Shown: positions 27,661-37,030, counted from the first letter of the stretch. The stretch: DNA of 64,000 nt from Thermococcus gammatolerans EJ3 (GCF_000022365.1 NC_012804.1:1488001-1552000); one strand, 5' to 3'. A program made the numbers and translations. The notes: generated by a model not told the origin, from the letters alone.

Positions 27661-28341
27661 ATGGAAATTTACCCCGCCATAGACCTAATGGGAGGAAAGG
27701 CGGTGAGGCTCTACAAGGGGAAGAAAAACACCGTCAAGGTCTACGGCGACCCGGTCGAGATAGCGGGGCGCTTTGCCGAGTTAGTTGACAAAATCCACGT
27801 CGTTGACCTCGATGGTGCCTTCCAGGGCTTTCCGAGGAACTTGGACGTGGTTAAGGGGATAATCCGCGAGACCGGTCTGAGGGTTCAGTTCGGCGGCGGT
27901 TTGAGGAGCTACGAGGCCATAGAGAGGGCCTATGAAATCGGCGTTGAGAACGCCATAATCGGAACTAAAGCCTTCGATTTGGACTTCCTCAGGAAGGTGA
28001 CCGAGGACTTCGAGGGGATAACCGTCAGCCTCGACTCGAAGGGCGGGAGAATAGCCGTAAAGGGCTGGCTCGAAAGCGGGATTCCCGTTAGGGAGGCCTA
28101 CGAGATGCTGAAAGCCTACGTGAACCGCTTCGTTTACACATCGGTCGAGAGGGACGGGACTTTGACGGGAATCGAGGAAATCGAACGCTTTTGGAAAAAC
28201 GAGGAGTTCATCTACGCCGGGGGAGTTTCGAGCGCTGAGGACGTCGTGAGGCTGAAAAGAATAGGCTTCTCCGGGGTTATCGTCGGGAAAGCCCTCTACG
28301 AGGGACTTGTTAAGCTCGAAGACCTCCTGGAGGTGGTTTAA
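27661..28341 (+). CDS. hisA: ProFAR isomerase
   Basis: 226 aa TIM barrel. Isomerises the formimino intermediate. Catalytic Asp in [12 protein letters not shown], phosphate loops FGGGLRS and [14 protein letters not shown]. One base after the hisH stop; the last base is shared with hisF. Confidence 0.95.
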   Translation: MEIYPAIDLMGGKAVRLYKGKKNTVKVYGDPVEIAGRFAELVDKIHVVDLDGAFQGFPRNLDVVKGIIRETGLRVQFGGGLRSYEAIERAYEIGVENAIIGTKAFDLDFLRKVTEDFEGITVSLDSKGGRIAVKGWLESGIPVREAYEMLKAYVNRFVYTSVERDGTLTGIEEIERFWKNEEFIYAGGVSSAEDVVRLKRIGFSGVIVGKALYEGLVKLEDLLEVV

Positions 28342-29099
28342 TGCTTGCGAAGAGGATAATAGCGGCCCTCGACATAAAGGAAGGCCGCGTCGTGAAGGGG
28401 ATTAAGTTCAAAAACATCCGGGACGCGGGCGACCCGATAGAGCTGGCGAGACGCTACGAGAAGGAGGGAATAGACGAGATAGTCTTCCTCGACATTACGG
28501 CATCGTACGAGAAGAGGGGAATCCTGCTCGACCTCGTCGAGAGAATTGCTGAGGAGATATACGTCCCCTTCACGGTTGGCGGGGGCATAAGAACCGTTGA
28601 AGAAGCCAGGGAGATAATAAAGCGTGGCGCCGACAAGGTCTTCATAAACACGGCCGCCGTTGACCGGCCGGAACTCGTTAGGGAGATAGCCCAGGTGGTT
28701 GGGACGGCGAACCTCGTCATTGCCATAGACGCCAAGTGGAACGGCTCCTTCTGGGAAGTCTACACCCACGGAGGGAGGAAGGCAAGGGGGATCGACGCCC
28801 TTGAGTGGGCGAGAACCGTCGAGAGGCTCGGAGCTGGGGAAATACTCCTCACGAGCATGGACACCGACGGGACGAAGATGGGGTTCGACATACCACTAAC
28901 CAAGGCCGTTGCAGAGGCCGTTGATATTCCCGTCATAGCATCTGGCGGGGCAGGAAGGCCGGAGCACTTCTATGAGGCCTTCAAGGCGGGGGCCGAGGCG
29001 GCTCTGGCCGCTTCCATCTTCCACTACGGTGAGTACACGGTCGGGGAGCTGAAGGAGTTTCTGGCCGAGAGGGGAATTCCTGTCAGGCTGGACTACTGA
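28341..29099 (+). CDS. hisF: imidazole glycerol phosphate synthase, cyclase subunit
   Basis: 252 aa TIM barrel. Forms IGP and AICAR with His[16 protein letters not shown], catalytic Asp in [19 protein letters not shown] and [12 protein letters not shown] are typical. Confidence 0.97.
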   Translation: MLAKRIIAALDIKEGRVVKGIKFKNIRDAGDPIELARRYEKEGIDEIVFLDITASYEKRGILLDLVERIAEEIYVPFTVGGGIRTVEEAREIIKRGADKVFINTAAVDRPELVREIAQVVGTANLVIAIDAKWNGSFWEVYTHGGRKARGIDALEWARTVERLGAGEILLTSMDTDGTKMGFDIPLTKAVAEAVDIPVIASGGAGRPEHFYEAFKAGAEAALAASIFHYGEYTVGELKEFLAERGIPVRLDY

Positions 29100-29108
29100 G
29101 GTGGTAGT

Positions 29109-29738
29109 ATGGGCATTGATGAGCTAATCGAGAAGGTCGACTGGGAAAAGAACGGTGGAATCGTTCCGGTCGTGGTTCAAGATACCAGGGGAGAGGTTTT
29201 AACGCTGGCCTACATGGACAGGGAAGCCCTGAGGAGAACCCTCGAGACCGGCTACGCCCACTACTACTCCCGCTTGCAGGGCAGGGTGAGAATGAAGGGA
29301 GAGGTCAGCGGGAACACGCAGAGGGTCAAGGAGATAAGAATCGACTGCGACAACGACGCGCTCCTCTTGATAGTCGAGCAGAAAGGAGTTGCGTGTCACA
29401 CGGGCAACTACTCCTGCTTCTACCGGAAGCTGGGCGAGCCGGAGAGGGTCCTGCCTATGGACTACTCGCTGACAATCCTTAGGGAGCTGGAGGAGCTGAT
29501 AAGGGAGCGGAAGAAGAAGCCCGTCGAGGGCTCCTACACCTCGAAGCTCTTCAAGGCCGGTAAAGAGAGAATTTACAAGAAGTTCGGCGAAGAGGCCGTT
29601 GAGGTTCTCGTCGCAGAAACCAGGGAAGGTCTCATCTACGAAACCGCCGACATGCTCTACCACCTGCTCGTTCTCCTGGCTTACAACGACGTTTCCCTCG
29701 GCGAGGTGATGGCCGAGCTGAGGAGGCGGAGGAAATGA
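29109..29738 (+). CDS. hisIE: bifunctional phosphoribosyl-AMP cyclohydrolase / ATP pyrophosphatase
   Basis: 209 aa. Residues about 1-110 are HisI (zinc motif [21 protein letters not shown]), residues about 115-209 are HisE (helical MazG-like fold with the EEAVEVLVA...[11 protein letters not shown] metal residues). Fusion as in many bacteria. Ribosome site GAGGTGG just upstream of ATG 29109. Confidence 0.95.
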   Translation: MGIDELIEKVDWEKNGGIVPVVVQDTRGEVLTLAYMDREALRRTLETGYAHYYSRLQGRVRMKGEVSGNTQRVKEIRIDCDNDALLLIVEQKGVACHTGNYSCFYRKLGEPERVLPMDYSLTILRELEELIRERKKKPVEGSYTSKLFKAGKERIYKKFGEEAVEVLVAETREGLIYETADMLYHLLVLLAYNDVSLGEVMAELRRRRK

Positions 29739-30757
29739 TAAGCGAGCTGGTTAAGTCCTTCCAGCCCTACCGCGTCGTCGAGGGGAACTATCGAATAAGG
29801 CTCGACAAGAACGAGAACCCCTACGACCTGCCAGGAGAGGTAAAGGAGGAAATCTTCGAGGAGCTGAGGGAGGTAAGCTTCAACCGCTACCCCCACATAA
29901 CCTCCATGCCAGCGAGGGAGGCGATAGCTGATTTCTACGGCGTCTCACCGGACAACGTTGCAGTTGGCAACGGAAGCGACGAGCTGTTAAGCTACCTCGT
30001 GAGGCTCTTCGAGGGCAACCACATCGTGATTACCCCGCCGACCTTCGGGATGTACTCCTTCTACGCGAAGCTGAACGGCGTTCCGGTTGTGGAAGTGCCC
30101 CTGAGGGAGGACTTCACGCTCGACGGAGAGGCCGTAGCGGAGAAGGCCAAAAACGCAAGGGTTGTCTTCATAGCGTCCCCCAACAACCCCACCGGGAACC
30201 TCCAGCCGGAGGAAGAGATAATCAGAGTTCTCGAAACCAGAAGGCCAGTTGTTCTCGACGAGGCCTACGCGGAATTCGTGGGAAAAAGCCTCTGGAGGCT
30301 CATAGAAGAGTATCCAAACCTAGTAGTGCTGAGGACGTTCTCCAAGGCCTTTGGGATGGCCGGAATCAGGGCCGGCTACATGCTGGCGGGCGAGGAAATC
30401 GTCGACGCCCTCTACCGGATAAAATCCCCCTTCAGCGTCGGAATCATGACGATGACGGCCATAAGGGTCGCCCTGAGGCACGCCGACCTTATGGAGAAAA
30501 CCGTTAGGAAAATCGTTGAAGAGCGCGAGAGGATGAGGAGAAAGCTCGGGGAGTTAGCCTATCCAAGCGACGCCAACTTCCTCCTCGTCAGGCTCAATGC
30601 CTACGAAGAGCTTTTGAAGAGGGGCATAGTTGTTAGAAAGCTCTCCGGAAGGCTTGAGGGCCACATAAGGGTAACCGTCGGCAGGAGATGGGAGAACGAT
30701 GCCTTTCTTGAGGCGGTGGAGGAGATAGCAGGTGGTGAAAGTGTGGGTGGTCTTTGA
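29735..30757 (+). CDS. hisC: histidinol-phosphate aminotransferase
   Basis: 340 aa PLP enzyme. [12 protein letters not shown] at the N-terminus, SPNNPTG, DEAYAEF and the PLP lysine in [16 protein letters not shown]. Overlaps hisIE by 4 bases and the HAD gene by about 17. Confidence 0.95.
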   Translation: MISELVKSFQPYRVVEGNYRIRLDKNENPYDLPGEVKEEIFEELREVSFNRYPHITSMPAREAIADFYGVSPDNVAVGNGSDELLSYLVRLFEGNHIVITPPTFGMYSFYAKLNGVPVVEVPLREDFTLDGEAVAEKAKNARVVFIASPNNPTGNLQPEEEIIRVLETRRPVVLDEAYAEFVGKSLWRLIEEYPNLVVLRTFSKAFGMAGIRAGYMLAGEEIVDALYRIKSPFSVGIMTMTAIRVALRHADLMEKTVRKIVEERERMRRKLGELAYPSDANFLLVRLNAYEELLKRGIVVRKLSGRLEGHIRVTVGRRWENDAFLEAVEEIAGGESVGGL

Positions 30758-31466
30758 CATCGACGGGACGCTGATAGACGTGGGCGAGAGCTACGACTTG
30801 GCGGTTAAACTGACGGTGGAGTACTTCCTCAGGTCTTTCGGTAGGGAGCGGGAGGTTGAGCTCGAGTGGATACGAAAGTTGCGCTCTAAAGGTAGCTTTG
30901 GAGACGACTTCAAGGTGAGCGAGGCCCTAATACTGTTCTCCTTAGCCGGGGACGTTAAAGGCCTTATAGACCAGTTCCCCCCGGGGGAGGGCATAGGCTG
31001 GGTTCGGAAGAGGTTCGGCCTTGAAATATCCCCAGAGAACATAGAGAGGGTCTTCAACACCTTCTACCTCGGAAACATCTACGAGGACAGGCTCTTCGAC
31101 TTTCCGGGCCTCTGGAGGAGGGAGAAACCGCTCATCGAGGCCGAGCTCTTAAGGAAACTTTCAGAGGAGTTCAAGGTTGGGGTCGTCACAGGCAGGAGCG
31201 AGCTTGAGCTCAGGCTGGCTGAAGAAATCCTCGGCTTCCGCTTTGAAAGGGCCGTAACGAGGGAGCTCGGTCTCAAGCCGAACCCCGACCTGCTCTGGGA
31301 GCTGGTGAATGGTGAAAGAGGGGTTTACGTCGGCGATACGCTTAACGACGAGCTCTTCGTCGAAAACTACAGGAGGAAATACGGTGACTTTGACTTCGTC
31401 ATGGTCGGGCGGGACGTTGAAAACGTTTCGGAATTCGTTGAGAACATGCTGGAGGGAGGAAAATGA
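30741..31466 (+). CDS. HAD-family phosphatase, probable histidinol-phosphatase
   Basis: 241 aa HAD hydrolase. Nucleophile motif FDIDGTLID at the N-terminus, motif II VVTGRS, motif III Lys in GLKPNPDLL, motif IV GDTLNDELF, with a helical cap between. Its place directly after hisC and the lack of any other phosphatase in the operon suggest histidinol-phosphate as substrate; HAD-type histidinol phosphatases are known in Thermococcus. Several GTG starts are possible (30732, 30735, 30741). Confidence 0.8.
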   Translation: MWVVFDIDGTLIDVGESYDLAVKLTVEYFLRSFGREREVELEWIRKLRSKGSFGDDFKVSEALILFSLAGDVKGLIDQFPPGEGIGWVRKRFGLEISPENIERVFNTFYLGNIYEDRLFDFPGLWRREKPLIEAELLRKLSEEFKVGVVTGRSELELRLAEEILGFRFERAVTRELGLKPNPDLLWELVNGERGVYVGDTLNDELFVENYRRKYGDFDFVMVGRDVENVSEFVENMLEGGK

Positions 31467-32239
31467 GGGTTGCCGTTTTGGGTGCCGGAACGATCGGCGG
31501 GGCAATCGCGAAGGCCCTGAAAAAGGCCGGCTACGACGTCGTTGCGACGAGGAGGAGGATTGAGAAGGCCAAAGAGCTCCTCGAACTTGGGATAGAGGTT
31601 ATTTCGGACAACAGGGAGGCCGTTGAGAAAGCTGACGTCGTTTTCATAGCTGTGAAGCCCAGCAAGGTCGGCGACGTTCTTGAGGAGATAGCCGACCTAA
31701 TCGAGGGAAAGCTCGTCATTTCGGTCGTTGCCGGAGTCTCACTGAAGGAGTTAAAGCGCTTCGCGAAGGCGAAATTCGTGAGGGCGATGCCCAACATAGC
31801 GGTTCTCGTCGGCGAGTCTTTCACGGCCTACGCGACCGAGCTTGAGGGAGAGGAAGTTGAGCTGGTGGAAAGACTCCTGAGAACCTTCGGGGATTGCGTC
31901 CGCGTCGAGGAAGAGCACATGGACGCGATAACCGGGCTGAGTGGCTCTGGACCGGCCTACGTCACGGTCTTCCTTGAGGCGATGGTCTACGGCGGTCTGC
32001 GCGTCGGCCTGCCGAGGGATTTGGCGAAGAGGGCCTCTCTCCAGACGCTCCTTGGGACGGCGAAGCTCCTCATGGAGACCGAGAGGCATCCGGCGGAGGT
32101 GAGGGAGTGGGTTATAACGCCGGGAGGGACTACGATAGACGGCGTCTTCGAGCTGGAGGAGGGTAAGATAAGAACCGCTGTCATGAAGGCCGTCGATGCC
32201 GCGACGAAGAAGTCGAGGATTCTGTCGAAGAGGGTTTGA
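31463..32239 (+). CDS. proC: pyrroline-5-carboxylate reductase
   Basis: 258 aa. NAD(P)H-dependent reduction of P5C to proline. Rossmann motif VLGAGTIGGAIAKAL, AVKPSKVGDVL, RAMPNIAVLVG and the C-terminal helical signature SGSGPAYVTVFLEAM ... TPGGTTIDGVFELEEG. It overlaps the HAD gene by 4 bases, so it is at the end of the his transcript. A short tandem repeat with T runs follows and may act as terminator. Confidence 0.93.
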   Translation: MRVAVLGAGTIGGAIAKALKKAGYDVVATRRRIEKAKELLELGIEVISDNREAVEKADVVFIAVKPSKVGDVLEEIADLIEGKLVISVVAGVSLKELKRFAKAKFVRAMPNIAVLVGESFTAYATELEGEEVELVERLLRTFGDCVRVEEEHMDAITGLSGSGPAYVTVFLEAMVYGGLRVGLPRDLAKRASLQTLLGTAKLLMETERHPAEVREWVITPGGTTIDGVFELEEGKIRTAVMKAVDAATKKSRILSKRV

Positions 32240-32265
32240 GCTGGATGGGCTCTTCCACTCTCCAA

Positions 32266-32295
32266 TTTTAAGGATTTTAGTTTTAAGGATTTTAG
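32266..32295. repeat. 15-bp perfect tandem repeat after proC
   Basis: Two copies of TTTTAAGGATTTTAG (32266-32280 and 32281-32295), ending 4 bases before attL. The T runs could terminate the his/proC transcript. Confidence 0.7.
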
Positions 32296-32299
32296 AAGC

Positions 32300-32348
32300 T
32301 CTGGCGGGCCGGGCGGGATTTGAACCCGCGACCTTCGGCTCCGGAGGC
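32300..32348. repeat. attL: copy of tRNA-Arg 3' half
   Basis: Identical over 49 bases to 52632-52680; the next bases differ on both sides. It covers the anticodon loop to the CCA end but has no 5' half, so it is not a tRNA gene. This is the displaced original 3' half. Confidence 0.95.
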
Positions 32349-33156
32349 TCCTTTTGATGATTGTGAGCCTCTCAAAAGGCTACTTTGGGAAAAAGAACGA
32401 CTACTATCAAAATGGGCAATTTGGGCGGAAAAGCAGCTCACAAAAAGAGTCGCCAGAGCGTATTTGAACGCACTCAAAAAAGCGCAAACCTTCAATGATT
32501 TACTGCAAATGAGAGAAGGCTCCAAAACACAAAGATTGGCTCTGAGAAGCTTCGCAAAATACCTTTACGAGTCGAGAATCATCACGAAAGAAGAATACGA
32601 GGCGATAAAGAGGTGCGTCAAGCTCAAAAGAACGAACAACATCGATACAAGAGTCTATAGCGACGAAGACATCACCAACATACTCCGCCAACTCACCAAC
32701 AAAAAACACCACATCTTCCTCCGACTCGTCGTGGAAAGTGGTCTCCGTCGTTCTCACGCCATTTCAGCATGGGGCAAACTCAGAAAAGGAGAATACACAA
32801 CGATGGGAGAATTTGCGTACACAGAACTCAACATTCGGAACAAGACAAAACAAGCATTCGTCTGCTTCTGCTCCAGGGAGCTCGCAGATGCCATACACGA
32901 GATGAATGAGCCCATATCATACAACATCGCAGAAAACGTCGGCAAGAGACAGAGAATACTCTACAACGGCATACGGAAATGGTGGTACACAACAGCCCTT
33001 GATGTGGGAATGGACTCCAACGTTGCCGATTTTCTCCAAGGGAGAGCCCCCACATCCATTGGGGCCCGCCATTACCTCGATGCACTCAGACTCGCAAAGA
33101 AGCAGTATCCCAAGCTTCTACAAGCCATCAGAGAGCGCATTTACTCAAACCTATAA
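32320..33156 (+). pseudogene. integrase, C-terminal part (intC)
   Basis: 278 codons continuing the integrase frame from attL. It carries an SSV-type tyrosine recombinase domain: Arg in VVESGLRRSHAIS, the RKWWYTTALDVGM box, and the nucleophile Tyr in GARHYLDALR near the C-terminus. Joined to intN (52475-52680) through the att core, it gives one protein of roughly 340 residues. There is no real start here (the first TTG lies in the tRNA-derived core), so the protein is made only from the excised circle. Confidence 0.9.
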
Positions 33157-33251
33157 CCCCCCACTCTTCTCAACCTTTATTACTTCTATAAGTAGTATAA
33201 ATTGGGTCCTGAAGGGCCCCGTGAATAACGTATGGCACGGAGGTGAAAAAG

Positions 33252-33410
33252 GTGAACACGTGGGAACTCAAAGAACTCATCAAACAGAAAGAGGACGAGC
33301 TCTTTTGGAAGCGATTGAACCCGGAAGCCGTGCTACGAGGAGAAACAGACAAACTGGAAGGAGAAATCAAAGCCCTCAAAGAACTGTACTGGGAGATGGT
33401 TCAAAGATGA
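33252..33410 (+). CDS. small acidic/basic helical protein
   Basis: 52 aa, a single charged helix (WELKELIKQKEDELFWKRL, ETDKLEGEIKALKELYWEMV). GTG 33252 is preceded by GGAGGTG at good spacing; GTG 33243 is an alternative. Its stop overlaps the next start (ATGA). Unknown function, likely a plasmid accessory gene. Confidence 0.5.
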   Translation: MNTWELKELIKQKEDELFWKRLNPEAVLRGETDKLEGEIKALKELYWEMVQR

Positions 33411-33565
33411 GAATACGAGCCTCAGACCTCTTTACACTCGCCGATGCACTGGTGGTTCTCAGAGATCCAGAGATCGACATTACCTACCGCATGAGAATCG
33501 CAGACGAACTGGAGAGCCTCTACTGGAGGGCGTTGAAGGCATGGAAAGAGCAACACTCATCATAG
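33407..33565 (+). CDS. small helical hypothetical protein
   Basis: 52 aa, helical (SDLFTLADALVVLRDPEIDITYRMRIADELESLYWRAL). Coupled at both ends: ATGA with the preceding gene and a 25-base overlap with the following one. The tight packing supports a real operon of three small genes. Confidence 0.5.
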   Translation: MRIRASDLFTLADALVVLRDPEIDITYRMRIADELESLYWRALKAWKEQHSS

Positions 33566-33786
33566 AGAAGAGCATCCCACCAAAAACCAGAGCAGAAGTC
33601 AAAGAGCTATTCAAGAACACTGACACCGGACGCTTCAAGTACATAGTGGTTGAATGGCTCGCATACTGGCATTACAGGAACTACAAACCGCCCCTCATCC
33701 CCCTGAGCGTCAGTCTTGCCGCCGGATTGTTCAAGAAAAGGCCAAAAGAACTCGGAGATGAGGAATTTGAGGCTCACCATTTGTGA
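33541..33786 (+). CDS. small hypothetical protein
   Basis: 81 aa with two predicted helices and an aromatic middle (VVEWLAYWHYRNYKPPLIPLSVSLAAGLF). No family recognised. It is the last gene of the small-gene operon and is followed directly by a hairpin terminator. Confidence 0.5.
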   Translation: MERATLIIEKSIPPKTRAEVKELFKNTDTGRFKYIVVEWLAYWHYRNYKPPLIPLSVSLAAGLFKKRPKELGDEEFEAHHL

Positions 33787-33789
33787 TTT

Positions 33790-33815
33790 GCCCCGCGCTC
33801 TGCGGGGCTTTCTTT
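33790..33815 (+). terminator. hairpin plus T-run terminator
   Basis: GCCCCGC stem, 5-base loop, GCGGGGC, then TTTCTTT. It looks like a factor-independent terminator for the small-gene operon, just 4 bases after its last stop. A stem of this kind is unusual in Thermococcus, where T tracts alone usually suffice. Confidence 0.6.
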
Positions 33816-33837
33816 CCATCTACACAAAAGGGTAACC

Positions 33838-33845
33838 TTTTTATT
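33838..33845 (+). promoter_or_regulatory. TATA box of the ATPase pair
   Basis: TTTTTATT centred 26 bases before the ATG at 33868, so the transcript should be leaderless. Confidence 0.55.
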
Positions 33846-33867
33846 GAAATAAGTACAAACTACTATC

Positions 33868-34860
33868 ATGAGGGGAGTTTTTCAAGAGGATGATAGGAAA
33901 ACTACTGACAATCTTTTTGGAAGAGACGAGGAGATACAGAACATTCTCTCAAAACTCATAACGAGAGACCCAGTTTTCATTGTTGGATATCGCCGTGTTG
34001 GAAAAAGTTCACTCGCTCATGCGGTCTCAAATCTTATTGTAGGCGATCACTTTGCTCATGTATACTGCGAAAGTGGATTCAACAACACTGGAGATATAAT
34101 AAATCGCGTAAAGGATACCCTCAACTCCAAAATAGAAACGAGGACAAAATCATTTGTTGTAGGAAAACTCATTGAAATTGGTCTTTCAAAGACCAAAGCC
34201 GACCGTTTGATTCAGGAGTTTGAAAATTCAACAATCATAATACTCGACGAGGCTCAGCGCGTCACCAATTCAGGGATAATAGACGATTTTCTTACGTGGG
34301 TCACGAAACACTTGGGAAGTACCACCCGAGTAATAATAACAGGATCAGAGGTGAGGCTCCTACATGGCTTATTCAAAAGAATCCACGGTAACCCGAACCG
34401 GATAATCACAATATACCCATTCGAGCAAAAAGTCGCCACGGACTTTATTTTGAAAGGATTTGAACAGAATGATTTCCCTATCTCACGAGAAGAAGCAAAG
34501 GAGATATATAGCACACTCGGGGGAACTCCCGGAGCTATAATTGCTGCAGCAGAACACATAATCCTCGAGGGGGAAGATATTGACACTGCCACTGAACGAG
34601 AAAAAACCACTGAAATGAAGATGATGATAGAAGAACTCAACAATATAGCCAGCGAGTACACTGTTGAAACCCAATCATTCGTGAAAAAGTTATCAATAAA
34701 TGAATGGCAAATATATGATCTTTCATTCTTCACCGAAGATGAAAAGAAGCTCCTCGAAGATCTTATACGCTTTGGGTTTATCAAACCGAATGAAAAAGGT
34801 TACATAGTGTATGACCCACTCATAAGAGAGGCCCTGAAAGAATGGGGCGGTGTGATATGA
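33868..34860 (+). CDS. archaeal STAND-like ATPase (COG1672 type)
   Basis: 330 aa. Walker A GYRRVGKSS (about residues 39-47), Walker B IIILDEAQRV and sensor IITGSE are followed by a C-terminal winged-helix-like region (FFTEDEKKLLEDLIRFGFIKPNEKGYIVYDP). This is the domain order of the archaeal ATPase family that is expanded in Pyrococcus and Methanocaldococcus. Role unproven (signalling, toxin-like or element maintenance). AT-rich compared with the chromosome. Overlaps the next ATPase gene by 4 bases. Confidence 0.8.
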   Translation: MRGVFQEDDRKTTDNLFGRDEEIQNILSKLITRDPVFIVGYRRVGKSSLAHAVSNLIVGDHFAHVYCESGFNNTGDIINRVKDTLNSKIETRTKSFVVGKLIEIGLSKTKADRLIQEFENSTIIILDEAQRVTNSGIIDDFLTWVTKHLGSTTRVIITGSEVRLLHGLFKRIHGNPNRIITIYPFEQKVATDFILKGFEQNDFPISREEAKEIYSTLGGTPGAIIAAAEHIILEGEDIDTATEREKTTEMKMMIEELNNIASEYTVETQSFVKKLSINEWQIYDLSFFTEDEKKLLEDLIRFGFIKPNEKGYIVYDPLIREALKEWGGVI

Positions 34861-35804
34861 AATATTACAGATACGAGGAGTGGCAACTCAAAAAGCACAT
34901 CAACGACTACTTCATCATAGTGACAGGCCCTCGCTGGACTGGGAAAAGCTACTTTATCAGAGAGTTTATGAAACGCTCAAACCTCAACTATATTATCATT
35001 GATGCATTCAAAGCATGGAAAGAGAAGAAATCGTGGCTTGAGCGAGCCATCATAAACGACACAAAGAAGAGCCTTCGGAATAGAGCCCCAGTAGGGGTCA
35101 TAACTTCATTCCGAAATGTAGAAGCGGAGAACTTTGATAACTTCAGAAGTTTCCTACGGGCACTGAAAGATGAAACCTACGTAATAATAGACCACGCCGA
35201 TTACCTCAGATATGCTCGTGGCATAGACTTCAGAGAAGTCGCCCAAGAATGGATTGACAAAAGGGACAAGGTGCATTTTGTTTTCGTCGCAAAAGGAACT
35301 CCCGCGTTATTGAGCTATCTTGGCCCCCAAGATCCACAATCTCCGTTATTTATGAGATATGAGAAATACGTTGAAGTTGTTGAACTCTCACCAAATGAGA
35401 CCATAAAATTCCTCGAAGACTTCTTGAGATTGTCAAAATACATGCATTCAAACTTCCCCGATGGATTTGAAACGTATCAGGACATCGGGGGACTTCGTGG
35501 CTATCTGAAAAAATTTGTCGAAGTTGGTTGCAATGAGCAGAAGCTCCGAGAACTGCTGAGAAACGAACTCAAAGAGGAAATCCGGGGCAAAAACACGTGG
35601 AGGGTTCTTGAAGTAATTGCGAGGTACACAAGGATCTATGGTTATGCCGATAAAAAAATCATAGAAAAGAAAGTTGGCAAGAATTTTGACAATCTCAGGA
35701 AGTCTATTGAAGAGTCACTCATCAACAATGGACTTGTTATGCCGGCTTCATCAAATACATACAAAACTCCAAAAATTCTCGCCAAATTTTTACCACAGAA
35801 ATGA
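34857..35804 (+). CDS. divergent archaeal ATPase with altered Walker B
   Basis: 315 aa. Walker A GPRWTGKS (about residues 24-31). The Walker B strand reads YVIIDHADYL, so the usual DE pair is replaced by D-H-A-D. The C-terminal part has a winged-helix look (RVLEVIARYTRIYGYADKKIIEKKVG). ATG 34857 overlaps the preceding stop (ATGA) behind GGCGGTG. As a coupled partner of the preceding ATPase it may form a hetero-complex, an inference from overlap only. Confidence 0.7.
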   Translation: MKYYRYEEWQLKKHINDYFIIVTGPRWTGKSYFIREFMKRSNLNYIIIDAFKAWKEKKSWLERAIINDTKKSLRNRAPVGVITSFRNVEAENFDNFRSFLRALKDETYVIIDHADYLRYARGIDFREVAQEWIDKRDKVHFVFVAKGTPALLSYLGPQDPQSPLFMRYEKYVEVVELSPNETIKFLEDFLRLSKYMHSNFPDGFETYQDIGGLRGYLKKFVEVGCNEQKLRELLRNELKEEIRGKNTWRVLEVIARYTRIYGYADKKIIEKKVGKNFDNLRKSIEESLINNGLVMPASSNTYKTPKILAKFLPQK

Positions 35805-35875
35805 CAATCCCGCATACGGTATGTTCATAAATAAACATCAACGTCAATATTTGGCCACCACATGGGGGTATACAA

Positions 35876-35890
35876 ACGTTTCAAAAACGT
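35876..35890. promoter_or_regulatory. short inverted repeat upstream of the recombinase
   Basis: ACGTTT-CAA-AAACGT, within the 204-base gap before the serine recombinase gene. Such gaps often hold resolvase crossover or operator sites; no second clear copy was seen. Confidence 0.3.
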
Positions 35891-35982
35891 CCAATTCCCC
35901 GAGCCACATATCAGAAACAACAAAAACCCTTTTGACTATCAATTTCACTTCGCCAAGACTTTTTGTAAACCAAGTGCAAAAG

Positions 35983-35989
35983 TTTATTA
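35983..35989 (+). promoter_or_regulatory. TATA box of the serine recombinase gene
   Basis: TTTATTA centred about 24 bases before the ATG at 36009, pointing to a leaderless transcript. Confidence 0.45.
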
Positions 35990-36008
35990 CCATGTTTTGA
36001 CATATAAT

Positions 36009-36686
36009 ATGGGAATCCACATGAGTGTGTACATATATCTCCGCATAAGTACCGATAAACAAGACATCGACACCCAAATGGAATCAATAAAAGACTGGCT
36101 CAAGCGAAATAACGTCTCTGAGTACAAGATAATCAAAGACGAAGGCATCTCAGGAAGCACACCTGCAGAAAAACGCCCAGGTTTCTCCACTCTTCTCTCA
36201 TTGCTCCAAGAGAACGACGTACTTATAGTCTCAGAACTCACGAGACTCGGCAGATCCCTCAGCGATGTCATTATGACACTCAACAATCTCATGAAGAGAG
36301 GCGTCAGAATAGTATCAATCAAGGAAGGACTTGACAGCACACAGAACGAACTCCAATTCAAAGTCATGAGCACTCTCATAGCTCTTTTTGCAGACCTCGA
36401 AAGAGAATTCATCCGAAAAAGAACCATTGAAGGACTACAACGAGCAAAAGCCCAAGGAAAGAGAATAGGAAGACCAAAAGCACTTACTGAGGAGGACATT
36501 CCTGTACTTGTAAAGCTGTACGAGAAAGGAATGACACAGAAGGAAATCGCGAGAGCAATGAAAGTGAGCCCATCAACAATCGCACGAACACTGAAGAAAC
36601 TACGTGAGCAGGGAGTCATCGAGGAACGGAGAGTAGTCAAAGTAAACAAGAAGAAACTGAAAGAGGTGATAGACAATGCAAGATAA
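36009..36686 (+). CDS. serine recombinase (resolvase/invertase family)
   Basis: 225 aa. N-terminal catalytic domain with the nucleophile Ser in YIYLRISTDKQ, GISGSTPAEKRPGF, and the VSELTRLGRS block with catalytic arginines. A long E-helix (FADLEREFIRKRTIEGLQRAKAQGKRIGRPKAL) leads to a C-terminal helix-turn-helix (GMTQKEIARAMKVSPSTIARTLKKL), the Hin/gamma-delta arrangement. It probably resolves multimers or inverts a segment of the element. ATG 36009 fits the TATA distance; ATG 36021 is an alternative. Confidence 0.88.
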   Translation: MGIHMSVYIYLRISTDKQDIDTQMESIKDWLKRNNVSEYKIIKDEGISGSTPAEKRPGFSTLLSLLQENDVLIVSELTRLGRSLSDVIMTLNNLMKRGVRIVSIKEGLDSTQNELQFKVMSTLIALFADLEREFIRKRTIEGLQRAKAQGKRIGRPKALTEEDIPVLVKLYEKGMTQKEIARAMKVSPSTIARTLKKLREQGVIEERRVVKVNKKKLKEVIDNAR

Positions 36687-36963
36687 CTACGAAGAGCGCA
36701 TAGCTGAGCTCGAACGCGAGATAGAAAAGCTCAAGCGAGAGCTGAACAAACTCAAAACTGGACAGGAATGGTATGAGAACGAACTCGAAGATCAAAACAA
36801 GAGAATAACCATCATAGAACGAATCCTTGATGTTTACTACGATAGCGAAGCTTCAAAATGGCAAAGCAGGTACCTCAAGCGTATCTATGCTACGCTCAAA
36901 AAGCTTGAGCGAAAGCTTGAGCAGAAGAAAAATACAACCACGCAAAAGCAACTGCCCACCTGA
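36676..36963 (+). CDS. small coiled-coil protein
   Basis: 95 aa, almost wholly coiled coil (ERIAELEREIEKLKRELNKLKTGQEWYENELEDQ) with a second amphipathic helix rich in Lys. It overlaps the recombinase gene by 11 bases with GGTGAT upstream of its ATG, so it is translated with it. Role unknown. Confidence 0.6.
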   Translation: MQDNYEERIAELEREIEKLKRELNKLKTGQEWYENELEDQNKRITIIERILDVYYDSEASKWQSRYLKRIYATLKKLERKLEQKKNTTTQKQLPT

Positions 36964-37021
36964 GTAGCTCAGCGTGTCTCCAGCATGTACTCGATGTAAT
37001 ATACTCGATACGATGCATAAC

Positions 37022-37030
37022 CTTTTTATC
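37022..37030 (+). promoter_or_regulatory. TATA box of the helicase-methylase operon
   Basis: CTTTTTATC about 35-43 bases before ATG 37065. It marks a new transcript, separate from the recombinase genes. Confidence 0.5.

Noticed and set aside
32320-32348. tRNA gene at the left end of the element
   Set aside because: Only the 3' half is present; there is no 5' acceptor strand or D arm, so it is an att remnant.
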